From assembly GCF_046271865.1 (NCBI RefSeq), contig NZ_CP176580.1, forward strand, positions 2,542,001 to 2,606,000: DNA of 64,000 bases. The letters run 5' to 3'. The notes under the pieces are model-generated. The model did no database searches, had not been told where the DNA came from, and saw nothing but the letters and a program-made list of their open reading frames with translations. Of the stretch, positions 32,439-40,472 are shown piece by piece; position 1 is the first letter of the stretch; every line of letters starts with the position of its first letter. The stretch is from Nitrincola salilacus (GTDB lineage: Bacteria; Pseudomonadota; Gammaproteobacteria; Pseudomonadales; Balneatricaceae). A program made the translations under genes and the position numbers.

Positions 32439-34991
32439 CTATCTATCCAATACCTCCCGCACCTTGGTTGCCAGCTCAAGACGGGTATAGGGCTTGCTCA
32501 ACAGGTCCACACCCGGATCCAGGCGTCCTTGATGAACAATGGCGTTTTCGGTGTAACCGGAGGTAAAGAGTACTTTCAGCAAGGGATAGACGGCTCGCGC
32601 CTGATCCGCCAGCTCGCGCCCATTCATGCCGCCCGGCATGATGATATCGGTAAACAACAGGCCTATATCGCGCTGTGCTTGCAGCACACTCAGTGCCTCG
32701 GGTCCGGACGTGGCGCTGGTAACGCGGTATCCCAATGAGAGCAACTGAGTTTCAAGATGTTTCAGCACCAGATCATCATCCTCTGCGATCAGAATATGTT
32801 CTGTGCCGCCTTGCACCAGCAAGGCCGCCGCTGGTTGATAACTCGCATAGTGCGCGCCTCTCATACGACGGAAATAAAGCTTAACAGTAGTGCCTTCACC
32901 CGGTTCGGAGTAGATCTTGAGGTGTCCGCCCGACTGCTTGGTAAACCCGAACACCATGCTCAAACCAAGACCACTGCCCTTACCCACCGACTTGGTGGTA
33001 AAAAAGGGTTCAAAGGCGCGACGTACCGTATCCGGGTCCATGCCTGTGCCGGTGTCGGATACGCAAACCATCACATATTCACCCGGAGCAACTTCGGTAT
33101 AACGCTCGGCGTATTCACTGTCCAACTCTCTATTGGCGGTCTCTATGGTCAACTTCCCCCCTCTGGGCATGGCATCACGTGCATTGACCACCAGATTCAG
33201 CAGCGCTGTATCCAGTTCATTGCCATCAATCTCAGTAATCCCCAAATCAGGATCAGAAATGAATTCCAGCACAATGTTTTCTGGCAGGGTGCGGCGAATG
33301 AGCGCCTGCATCGTCGCCACCAACTGATTGATATCCGTCGCTTTCGGGTCGAGTGGCTGGCGGCGGGCAAAAGCCAGCAGGCGTTTGGTCAGCTCAGCTC
33401 CGCGTTGTGCTGCAGATACTGTCATTTCCGCCATGGCCCGCAAGTCAGGATCGTCCAACAGCTCAACCAGCATTTCCGTATTACCCAGGATAACCGTCAA
33501 CAAGTTGTTGAAATCATGGGCAACACCACCAGTCAGATGACCGACAGCTTCAAGCTTCTGCGACTCCCGAAGCTGTTGTTCCATGGCCTTGCGCTGGGTG
33601 ATATCGCGCTCGACCGCCACAAAGTGAGAGCAGTGTCCCGTATCATCAAACAGTGGTGTAATATCGAGTTCCAACCAATAGGATTCTCCCGACTTGTGGT
33701 AATTGAGCACTTCACAACGTATCGATTCCTTATTCTGCAGGGCGATATGAATGCGATCCAACTGCTGACGGTCTGTTTCCGGCCCCTGCAGAATACGTGG
33801 TGTGAGGCCAATCGCTTCGCTTTTTGCATAGCCAGTCAACCCCTCGAAGGCATCATTTACATACACGATGCGTGGGCCATTCGGTTCATCCAGCGTATCG
33901 GCTTCCGTAATGATCACGATATCGTTCTGCCGCGACAAGGCCGCCTCAACCAGCCTCAGTTGCTCCTGGCGCTCCCGCTCAAGCGTCACATCACGAAAGT
34001 ATACCGCCAAGCCATCAGGGATAGGATAGGCGCTGACATCAAACCACTTGCCCAAGGGGGCATAAACCCCTTGAAACTGACGGGTCTGTTGGTTCTCCAG
34101 CACCCATTGGTACTGACATTGAAATTCGGTACCGACCGCCTCAGGGAATTCGTCCCATAGTTTTTTACCCAACAACTGATCTCTGGAACGCTCCATGAAC
34201 TCACAGGCTTGTTGGTTGACATAAGTAAAGTTCCAATGGTCATCAAGTGCAAAAAAGCCATCACTGATGCTTTCCAGTACATTGAGGCGCTGGCGCTCAG
34301 CTTCAGCGGCGCGTGCCTGGGCCTCATGCAGGGTCGTAATATCCTGAAACGCCCCCTGAACGGCACTGATCCTGCCATTCTGATCTCGTTCGGCCAGGCC
34401 GATCACCCTGACCCATGGCCGTCGTCCATCAGGTGTCTGCAATTGGCAGGTAACATCGAACGCTTCGCCTTCACGCGCGCACTGCTCGAATACGCTCTGG
34501 ATAAAGCCGCGATATCCCGGCGTATAGAACTGAGTTGCCTCGGCGACACTGGCCGGGGAGTAGTCAGCAGGCATGCCATGAATAGCGGCCGTTTCAGGCG
34601 TCCAAAGGATGGTTTCTGAAACAAGCTCGACCTGCCAGCCCCCAAGCCTGGCTTTTTCGCCTGCCAGGCGCAAAAGCTGCTCTGCCTGCGTGAGTTTGTG
34701 CTGGCTCCTGATGAGCGAGGTAATATCCAGGAAGTAGCCGATAACGACTTCGCGGCCAGACGACTCCTGGCGCTCCCCCACCCCCTTGATATATCTCACT
34801 GAGCCATCGCGGGCAATCACCCGGTGCTCGAACTCGATCTGGGCCTCGTTTTTTTCAGAAAATGATGCATAGACGGCGCGCGCGGCCTCCCGATCATCCG
34901 GATGCACACGGGCAAAGTACTCCTCGAAATCAGGTCCTGGCTGGTTGGCTGGTAAATCGTAGATGTCGAACACCTGTCTGGACCAGTTCAA
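32439..34991 (-). CDS. Multi-PAS hybrid histidine kinase (main part of a probably split gene)
   Basis: 850 residues from a TTG at 34991. Several PAS/PAC domains fill residues 1-470 (PAS motifs such as VHPDDREAARAVY, LLGKKLWDEFP, IVYVNDAFEGLTGY). HisKA follows with GGVAHDFNNLL, HATPase with SDTGTGM and GKGSGLGLSMVFGFT, and a receiver at the end (ILIAEDDD, FTDIIMPGG, LLSKPYT). No membrane helix. Upstream of the TTG the frame stays open and reads EFGYWEYYPETGALNW, the normal beginning of a PAS domain, so the gene probably once continued into the 200-residue PAS frame that overlaps it by 4 bases. Either a frameshift has split one kinase, or the halves are coupled by the TTGA overlap. Confidence 0.82.
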   Translation of the reverse strand: MNWSRQVFDIYDLPANQPGPDFEEYFARVHPDDREAARAVYASFSEKNEAQIEFEHRVIARDGSVRYIKGVGERQESSGREVVIGYFLDITSLIRSQHKLTQAEQLLRLAGEKARLGGWQVELVSETILWTPETAAIHGMPADYSPASVAEATQFYTPGYRGFIQSVFEQCAREGEAFDVTCQLQTPDGRRPWVRVIGLAERDQNGRISAVQGAFQDITTLHEAQARAAEAERQRLNVLESISDGFFALDDHWNFTYVNQQACEFMERSRDQLLGKKLWDEFPEAVGTEFQCQYQWVLENQQTRQFQGVYAPLGKWFDVSAYPIPDGLAVYFRDVTLERERQEQLRLVEAALSRQNDIVIITEADTLDEPNGPRIVYVNDAFEGLTGYAKSEAIGLTPRILQGPETDRQQLDRIHIALQNKESIRCEVLNYHKSGESYWLELDITPLFDDTGHCSHFVAVERDITQRKAMEQQLRESQKLEAVGHLTGGVAHDFNNLLTVILGNTEMLVELLDDPDLRAMAEMTVSAAQRGAELTKRLLAFARRQPLDPKATDINQLVATMQALIRRTLPENIVLEFISDPDLGITEIDGNELDTALLNLVVNARDAMPRGGKLTIETANRELDSEYAERYTEVAPGEYVMVCVSDTGTGMDPDTVRRAFEPFFTTKSVGKGSGLGLSMVFGFTKQSGGHLKIYSEPGEGTTVKLYFRRMRGAHYASYQPAAALLVQGGTEHILIAEDDDLVLKHLETQLLSLGYRVTSATSGPEALSVLQAQRDIGLLFTDIIMPGGMNGRELADQARAVYPLLKVLFTSGYTENAIVHQGRLDPGVDLLSKPYTRLELATKVREVLDR

Positions 34992-35590
34992 AGCGCCCGT
35001 TTCCGGGTAGTATTCCCAGTATCCAAATTCAGCATGCGCTCCGAAGTGCGCATGCGTGCCTCATGTCGTTGTACGATGGAGAAGGCCTGCCTGAGTTCCT
35101 GTGCCCTCATCAGGATATCCTGAACCGCAGCAGAGTCGCTGATATCAGCAACCGCAGGGCTTTTTGCACCGGTGTCTTCCTGGACTATAGCTGTAACATC
35201 TTCCACCCGGTGCAGGATGATGAACGCTATCTCTCCGGCATCATCCATTACCGGGCTGTTCACTGGGCTCCAGAATCGCTCCTCAAAGGTGCCATCTGGC
35301 AGGCGTATCGGATAACACTGTATACCCATGATATCAGGGACTTTCAGTGACCTGGCCCGCTGCAGAGAAGTCGACAGGTTCCGCACACCGTCCGCCTGCG
35401 GATCTTCCGGGTCATCAGGAAACACTTCAAACAGTGTCTTGCCGACTATGTCTGCTTCACGTGTCATCGTGGCATGCAGGTATTCGTCAGTGACAGCCAG
35501 GACCTCGAATCTGCCAGGCTCCAGTACCAGAATTTTTCCCGGTGAAGATTTGAACAGGTACTTGTACTGTTGATCCGCCAGTTGGTTCAT
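34988..35590 (-). CDS. N-terminal PAS protein, probably the broken-off front of the hybrid kinase
   Basis: 200 residues with one PAS domain (PGRFEVLAVTDEYLHATMTR, then GKTLFEVFPDDPEDPQADGV, GFEERFWSPVNSPV-like block and FIILHRVEDVT). This domain normally forms the N-terminus of PAS hybrid kinases. It ends in MRTSERML, a typical linker into the next PAS, and then 13 residues out of register (NLDTGNTTRKRAL) before the stop. The following kinase frame resumes the PAS pattern one base out of phase. Upstream it has its own ATG at 35590 preceded by GGGAACG. Alone it would be a sensor without output. Confidence 0.75.
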   Translation of the reverse strand: MNQLADQQYKYLFKSSPGKILVLEPGRFEVLAVTDEYLHATMTREADIVGKTLFEVFPDDPEDPQADGVRNLSTSLQRARSLKVPDIMGIQCYPIRLPDGTFEERFWSPVNSPVMDDAGEIAFIILHRVEDVTAIVQEDTGAKSPAVADISDSAAVQDILMRAQELRQAFSIVQRHEARMRTSERMLNLDTGNTTRKRAL

Positions 35591-35955
35591 ATCACGTTCC
35601 CTTATGAAGACTCGCTCAAGGCAGTGCTGGCATGGGAAAAAATTGAGAGTGCACCCTCAAGTCTGATACTGGAGATGTAGATTACCCCGGCCTTGCAGCC
35701 CATTTGCGTGAATTGATGTATGACCTCTATCCCATAGCGGTCAACAAATAGCAGATAGATATAAAGTTTCGCTACGCTGTTTTCTGGCTTGTTGAATGTC
35801 GGATCAACTTAAGTGTAGTCTGTGGATCACTTCGAAGCAGTGGTACTGAGATTTATATTTCATGACTCACGAATGAGCCGATCAACGTTCTGTGGCGCGG
35901 ATTCAGGAAAGTCATCTCCGCTTTCATGTCCCAATCGATATCTATTGCATTACCC
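35591..35955. other. Long spacer between divergent kinase and PHP-glycosyltransferase genes
   Basis: 365 bp with no open frame I would call and no repeat shared with other parts of the window. It must hold the kinase promoter. The leader copy C begins directly after it at 35956. I see nothing else in it. Confidence 0.4.
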
Positions 35956-36020
35956 TTGTCAACGCAATGTCATAAACAGACCTTAAGCTGCCGGTAAAAG
36001 CCAGTGGAAAGAGGTCTACC
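35956..36020 (+). promoter_or_regulatory. Leader copy C: PhoB-box-like promoter of the PHP-glycosyltransferase gene
   Basis: TTGTCAACGCAATGTCAT (35956-35973) fits the Pho box at 11 of 14 positions. Ten bases later TAAGCT (35984-35989) stands where a Pho promoter has its -10. The motif ACCTTAAGCTGCCG is identical in all three leader copies of the window apart from the last base or two. AAGAGG at 36008-36013 precedes the GTG start by 7 bases. PhoB control is a prediction. Confidence 0.55.
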
Positions 36021-38801
36021 GTGCAACCACTCATCCCGGATACATCCGCCAAGGTTTCTGATGAGTCATTCAGCAGCTTTCATACATCTATCCGTAGCGG
36101 CTATGAGCAGTTCCTGATTGAACAAAGGGGCTTGCTGATACCTGATGCTCCTGCTGCTGAAAATATCCTGCGGGTAGATCTGCACTGTCACGATCACAAC
36201 AGCGATGTGCCTGATGAGCTCTGGGGGCGGCTGCTGCGCCTTCCCGAGACCTGGCTCAAGACGGATGATCTGGTCAAGCGCCTGCAGAATAATGGCTGCG
36301 ATCTGATTACCATCACCAACCATAATAATGCCCGCTCCTGCTGGGATCTGCTGGACCGAGGATTTGACGTGCTGGTCGGGGCAGAGTTTACCTGTCACTT
36401 CCCTGACTCTGAGCTGAGCATCCATGTACTGACCTATGGTTTCACACCCGAACAGGAGGTGATACTTAACCTGCTGCGGCGTAATATCTATCATTTTGCT
36501 GGCTACTGCCGAGAACATGCACTCCCTACGGTGTTGCCACACCCGTTGTTCTTTTACGCTCATGGTAAACAGCCGGATATCAGCCTGCTTGAGAAATTTG
36601 CGCTTCTGTTTGAGCGTTTTGAAGTACTGAACGGACAACGCGGTTACTGGCAGAACGCCCTGACACAACGTTGGATCGATAGCCTGACACCCGAAAGAAT
36701 CGACTATCTGGCGCGTGAGCACAAACTGGATCCCTTTGAGTTCTGTACAGACCCCTATCGCAAGCGCATGACGGGAGGATCAGATGATCACAACGGCATT
36801 TTTGCCGGACGTTGCGGCACTCTGCTTCAGGTTGATAACCTTCAACAGAGGCTGCTGGAGACACCTGCATCGGTACTTGCGCTCGAAGCGCTGCTCAATG
36901 GGCAGATGGCTCCCTACGGTGAGGTAGGAGAAGAGGAGAAGTTGACCGCAACATTTCTGGACTATTTCTCACAGGTTGCGATCAACATGAAAGATCCCGG
37001 CCTGCTAAGACTGATGCTGCACAAGGGCTCCATGAATGATAAGTTGATCTGCCTGGGCATCAGCAATGTGATGCAGGAGATCAAACGACATAAATACACT
37101 CTGACCTTTCTGGAAACCTTCCATCAAGCTCTGTCAGGAAAAAAACCCAAATTACTGGTTACTCTTGGTGTCAGCAAGGAGTTCAAACCCGTACTGAAGA
37201 TGATCAAGAAAATCGCCCGCACACAGAGGCATGAGCCCGACCAGTTTCTGACAGTACTTCGGGAGGTGCTGCCTGCACTTTTTCGTGAGATATCGACTGT
37301 ACTGTTGCAGCGGCTCAAGGAGAACCTCTCGAATGTGGAGAGCGATCTTTTCAACACATTGAGTATCGATGAGCTGATCCGGCAGTTTGAACTCCCCACT
37401 CATGCACGAACACTCTTCAGCAGTGAGCGCAGCCGATCCACCGATATGGTGTCACTCAATCTGCTGAAACTGATGGATAGCCTGACATTTCCGGCATTGG
37501 CCGGGGTGGTTCTCGCAGGTGCGACACTGGCGAGCCGACATGTGCTCTATTCCAACCGAGAGTTTCTGAATCGCCTGGCTGATACGCTGGATGAGCACCG
37601 TCACCCTGAGCGTGTATTGTGGCTGAGCGACACGTTGACCGATCATAATGGTGTGTCATCAGTTCTGCAGAGTACACTGCAGGAAATACAGAAAGCCGAC
37701 CTTCCGATTGACATGCTGGTGTGCCATCCGGATCTGGAGGCCCAACCACATCTTAAGGTTGTGCGTCCACTGGCATCCTTTGATATGCAGCAGCTCGGTG
37801 AACAACTGATCCATATTCCCGACCTGCTTGCCATTCAGCGTATTTTTGAAGAGGGAGGCTATGATCGGATCATCTGCTCCACCGAGCTGGTGATGGGGCT
37901 GGTTGCTCAATATCTGAAGCATGCTTACTCTGTTCCCGCATATTTTTTCATGCATACGGACTGGATAGAGTTCTTCAGCCACAGCAGTCAACTTGATCAA
38001 CATGGCATGGATAGACTGAGGCGCCTGATCCGCGCTTTTTACCGCCAGTTTGATGGTATTTTTGTTCTTAACAGCGATCACAAGGCCTGGCTCAGCGGCC
38101 CTGATATGGGCATTGAACAGAATCAGGTGTTCCTGACGCGCCACTGGGCTGACGACTGCTTCATCAATCCCCGCTTCATCAACCCCACTCATCTGCCAAC
38201 AGCAACAGATGCCAGACCACCGGTTATTCTTTATGCCGGACGCCTCAGTGATGAAAAAGGGGTGATGGATCTGCCCTCTGTGTGGGCGCAAATTCAGGCC
38301 GCCTGCCCTAACGCCGAGTTTTGGATTGCAGGCAGTGGACCTGCCAGAGAGAAGCTCGAACAAGCCTTACCCGACGCTCACTTTCTCGGTTGGATAGGAC
38401 ACGAATCGCTGGTCTCGGTTTACGCAGACAGCGACTTGCTGCTGCTACCTTCACGCTTTGATACTTTCGGCTGTGTTGTCCTTGAAGCGATGGGCTGTGG
38501 TGTACCGGTGATCGCTTACAAAGAAAAGGGACCCAAGGACATTATTCGCCACGAGGTCGATGGTTTTCTGACAGAAAATGCTGATGAGATGGCAGAGGCC
38601 GCCATTCGCTACCTTGCCAGCCCATCACTACAACGCCAAATGAAACGCGCTGCAAGTGAGCGTAATCGCGACTACGAACCTGCCCAGATACTGCAACAGA
38701 TGCTGCGTGATCTGCGAATGCAAACCTCGCCAGCCAGCAGGGTCCAAAAGAGTCAGGACAGGTCAATACCCGATATTCGTCTCAACACTGGAACCGGATG
38801 A
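36021..38801 (+). CDS. PHP-domain phosphoesterase fused to GT4 glycosyltransferase
   Basis: 926 residues, GTG start. Residues about 48-270 are a PHP domain: DLHCHDHNSD (53-62), ITNHNN, a Glu in GAEFTC, HVLTYG, PHPLFF and GGSDDHNG (252-259), so the metal ligands appear complete. The middle (about 280-560) is a helical region I do not recognise. Residues about 560-910 are a GT-B glycosyltransferase of family 4: AGRLSDEKG (739-747), GSGPAREKLE, and the PSRFDTFGCVVLEAMG block (810-825) with the EX7E region. No signal peptide or transmembrane helix; probably membrane-associated in the cytoplasm. The substrate is unknown. A Pho-box-like leader and a neighbouring ugp operon suggest glycolipid synthesis during phosphate limitation. 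Confidence 0.85.
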   Translation: MQPLIPDTSAKVSDESFSSFHTSIRSGYEQFLIEQRGLLIPDAPAAENILRVDLHCHDHNSDVPDELWGRLLRLPETWLKTDDLVKRLQNNGCDLITITNHNNARSCWDLLDRGFDVLVGAEFTCHFPDSELSIHVLTYGFTPEQEVILNLLRRNIYHFAGYCREHALPTVLPHPLFFYAHGKQPDISLLEKFALLFERFEVLNGQRGYWQNALTQRWIDSLTPERIDYLAREHKLDPFEFCTDPYRKRMTGGSDDHNGIFAGRCGTLLQVDNLQQRLLETPASVLALEALLNGQMAPYGEVGEEEKLTATFLDYFSQVAINMKDPGLLRLMLHKGSMNDKLICLGISNVMQEIKRHKYTLTFLETFHQALSGKKPKLLVTLGVSKEFKPVLKMIKKIARTQRHEPDQFLTVLREVLPALFREISTVLLQRLKENLSNVESDLFNTLSIDELIRQFELPTHARTLFSSERSRSTDMVSLNLLKLMDSLTFPALAGVVLAGATLASRHVLYSNREFLNRLADTLDEHRHPERVLWLSDTLTDHNGVSSVLQSTLQEIQKADLPIDMLVCHPDLEAQPHLKVVRPLASFDMQQLGEQLIHIPDLLAIQRIFEEGGYDRIICSTELVMGLVAQYLKHAYSVPAYFFMHTDWIEFFSHSSQLDQHGMDRLRRLIRAFYRQFDGIFVLNSDHKAWLSGPDMGIEQNQVFLTRHWADDCFINPRFINPTHLPTATDARPPVILYAGRLSDEKGVMDLPSVWAQIQAACPNAEFWIAGSGPAREKLEQALPDAHFLGWIGHESLVSVYADSDLLLLPSRFDTFGCVVLEAMGCGVPVIAYKEKGPKDIIRHEVDGFLTENADEMAEAAIRYLASPSLQRQMKRAASERNRDYEPAQILQQMLRDLRMQTSPASRVQKSQDRSIPDIRLNTGTG

Positions 38802-38864
38802 CGATCTGGCTTGAATCCAGCAACGCCAGGTCTGATCTGCAGAATACTTTCTTCATTTATTTTC

Positions 38865-39010
38865 AAATGAACTCCCCTGTCATCATTCAGTTACCATATC
38901 GTCATGTTCGTTTCGTAAAATAGTAAAAATAAAGTGACAAAACGAAAACTATTGGGCTAGATTGAAGGTTCAGAGTTCATTTCATGCTCTAACTGAATAT
39001 TCAAATGAAC
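38865..39010. repeat. Repeated TTCAAATGAAC elements upstream of ugpB
   Basis: TTCAAATGAAC occurs at 38862-38872 and again at 39000-39010. Between them, GAGTTCATTT (38973-38982) is the exact reverse complement of AAATGAACTC (38865-38874). The last pair, GTTCATTT and AAATGAAC (38975-38982, 39003-39010), could form a hairpin in the leader. They flank the promoter, as operator pairs do; the DeoR-type regulator encoded at the end of the operon is the obvious candidate. Confidence 0.5.
38877..38921 (+). promoter_or_regulatory. Triple Pho-box half-sites and -10 of the ugp operon
   Basis: Three 11-bp direct repeats, CTGTCATCATT (38877), CAGTTACCATA (38888) and TCGTCATGTTC (38899), match tandem PhoB half-sites; the first 7-mer is perfect. 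The second plus third repeat are followed after 10 bases by TAAAAT (38916-38921), the expected -10 spacing. In E. coli the ugp operon is PhoB-controlled, which supports the call. ATGTTCGTTTCG at 38904-38915 also resembles a GlpR half-site. Confidence 0.65.
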
Positions 39011-39042
39011 CCAATATAACAACAACACTCTGAGGAACCCCT

Positions 39043-40344
39043 ATGAAGAAGACGCTGATTGCAGCCTTTATCTGCTCGCTGAGCGCAACACCTGCGCTGG
39101 CTAAAACCGAGATCCAGTTCTGGCACGCTATGGGTGGAGCACTGGGCGAAAAAGTTGAGGATGTGGTGGCTGGGTTCAATGCCTCCCAGAACGATTATCA
39201 GGTCAATGCCAGTTACCGTGGCAACTATAACGATACGATGACTGCAGCTATTGCGGCCTTCCGTTCCAATCAGCAGCCTGCGATCGTTCAGGTATATGAG
39301 GTCGGAACGGCAACCATGATGGCCGCAGAAGGAGCTGTCTACCCAACCTATCAGTTGATGGAAGAGTTCAGCCAGGGATTTGACCAGTCAGATTACCTCA
39401 GCAGTGTCACCGGCTATTATGCCGACAGCAATGGCAACATGCTCTCAATGCCGTTCAACAGCTCCACTCCTGTGCTTTATTACAATAAGGGTGCGTTTGA
39501 GAAAGCGGGTCTGCCGGATCGCGGCCCTGCCACCTGGGCAGAAATGGAGGAGTTCGGTCAGAAGCTGCTCGACGCCGGCTATGCATGCGGTTTCACCACC
39601 GCCTGGCAGTCCTGGATCCATCTGGAGAACCTGTCAGCCCGCCATAATGTCCCGTTTGCCAGCAAGGAAAATGGCTTCGGTGGCACCGATACCGAACTGC
39701 AGTTCAATGGCCCTGTGCAGGTTGCTCATATCGAGAAGATGGGTGAATGGCAGAAAGCCGGTATCTTCAGCTACTCCGGCCGCACCAATGAAGGGTCAGC
39801 CAAGTTTTACAGTGAAGAGTGTGGCATGTATACCGAGTCCTCCGCGGGCTATGCCGGTATCAACGCCAATGCTCAGTTTGAGTTCGGTGTCAGCTCACTG
39901 CCCTACTGGGATAACGCTATCGAAACACCACAGAACACCATCATCGGTGGTGCAACCCTCTGGACACTGCGTGGACATGATGATGACGCGTATCGTGCAG
40001 TCGCTGCGTTCTATGACTATCTGTCTGACCCCACGGTACAGGCGGACTGGCATCAGTTCACCGGTTATCTGCCGATCACCTATTCTGCCATCAAACTCTC
40101 TGAAGAACAGGGATTCTATGAACAGAATCCTGGCACTGATACCTCCATCAAGCAGATGACCTCAGTTGAGCCAACCGAGAACTCGACAGGGCTGCGTTTG
40201 GGTAACTTCCCTCAGATTCGCGGCATTATTGATGAATCGCTGGAGTCGGTATGGAATGGTACTGCGTCTGCTCAGGAAGCACTGGATCGTGCCGTCAGCC
40301 GTGGTAACGAGCAACTGCGTCGTTTCGAGCGCGCCAATCGCTGA
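39043..40344 (+). CDS. ugpB: sn-glycerol-3-phosphate ABC transporter, substrate-binding protein
   Basis: 433 residues; signal peptide MKKTLIAAFICSLSATPALA with cleavage after residue 20. The mature protein is a solute-binding protein family 1 member (EIQFWHAMGGALGEK, FNASQNDYQV, the GSAKFYSEECGMYTESSAGY block) with the UgpB pattern. It binds glycerol-3-phosphate or glycerophosphodiesters in the periplasm. First gene of ugpB-ugpA-ugpE-ugpC and a DeoR-type gene. GAGGAACCCCT precedes the ATG. A hairpin follows it, as is common after binding-protein genes. Confidence 0.94.
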   Translation: MKKTLIAAFICSLSATPALAKTEIQFWHAMGGALGEKVEDVVAGFNASQNDYQVNASYRGNYNDTMTAAIAAFRSNQQPAIVQVYEVGTATMMAAEGAVYPTYQLMEEFSQGFDQSDYLSSVTGYYADSNGNMLSMPFNSSTPVLYYNKGAFEKAGLPDRGPATWAEMEEFGQKLLDAGYACGFTTAWQSWIHLENLSARHNVPFASKENGFGGTDTELQFNGPVQVAHIEKMGEWQKAGIFSYSGRTNEGSAKFYSEECGMYTESSAGYAGINANAQFEFGVSSLPYWDNAIETPQNTIIGGATLWTLRGHDDDAYRAVAAFYDYLSDPTVQADWHQFTGYLPITYSAIKLSEEQGFYEQNPGTDTSIKQMTSVEPTENSTGLRLGNFPQIRGIIDESLESVWNGTASAQEALDRAVSRGNEQLRRFERANR

Positions 40345-40420
40345 TAATCCGGCGTATGGCTGAGCTGATCCGATCAAGCACTCTCATATGAGTTACTCGT
40401 CCCGGATCTTCCGTTTCGCG

Positions 40421-40455
40421 ACCCTGCCTCATTTTTATATGCGGCAGGGTTTTCG
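40421..40455 (+). terminator. Intercistronic hairpin between ugpB and ugpA
   Basis: ACCCTGCC (40421-40428) pairs with GGCAGGGT (40443-40450), followed by TTTT. It is probably a partial terminator or 3' stabiliser giving excess binding protein over permease. ugpA starts only 22 bp further on. Confidence 0.65.
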
Positions 40456-40472
40456 AGTCTGAGAGCGCTACG

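Noticed and set aside
32757..34160. 467-residue plus-strand open frame opposite the hybrid kinase
   Set aside because: Antisense shadow of a gene with clear PAS, kinase and receiver motifs; no domain of its own.
34985..35050. Programmed -1 frameshift in the hybrid kinase
   Set aside because: No slippery heptamer of the X-XXY-YYZ kind is present near the junction, and residues are missing from the linker, which points to a deletion.
31175..36020. Composite transposon or integron bounded by the repeated leaders
   Set aside because: No transposase, integrase, terminal inverted repeats or target duplications are visible; the repeats are promoter and gene pieces in direct orientation.
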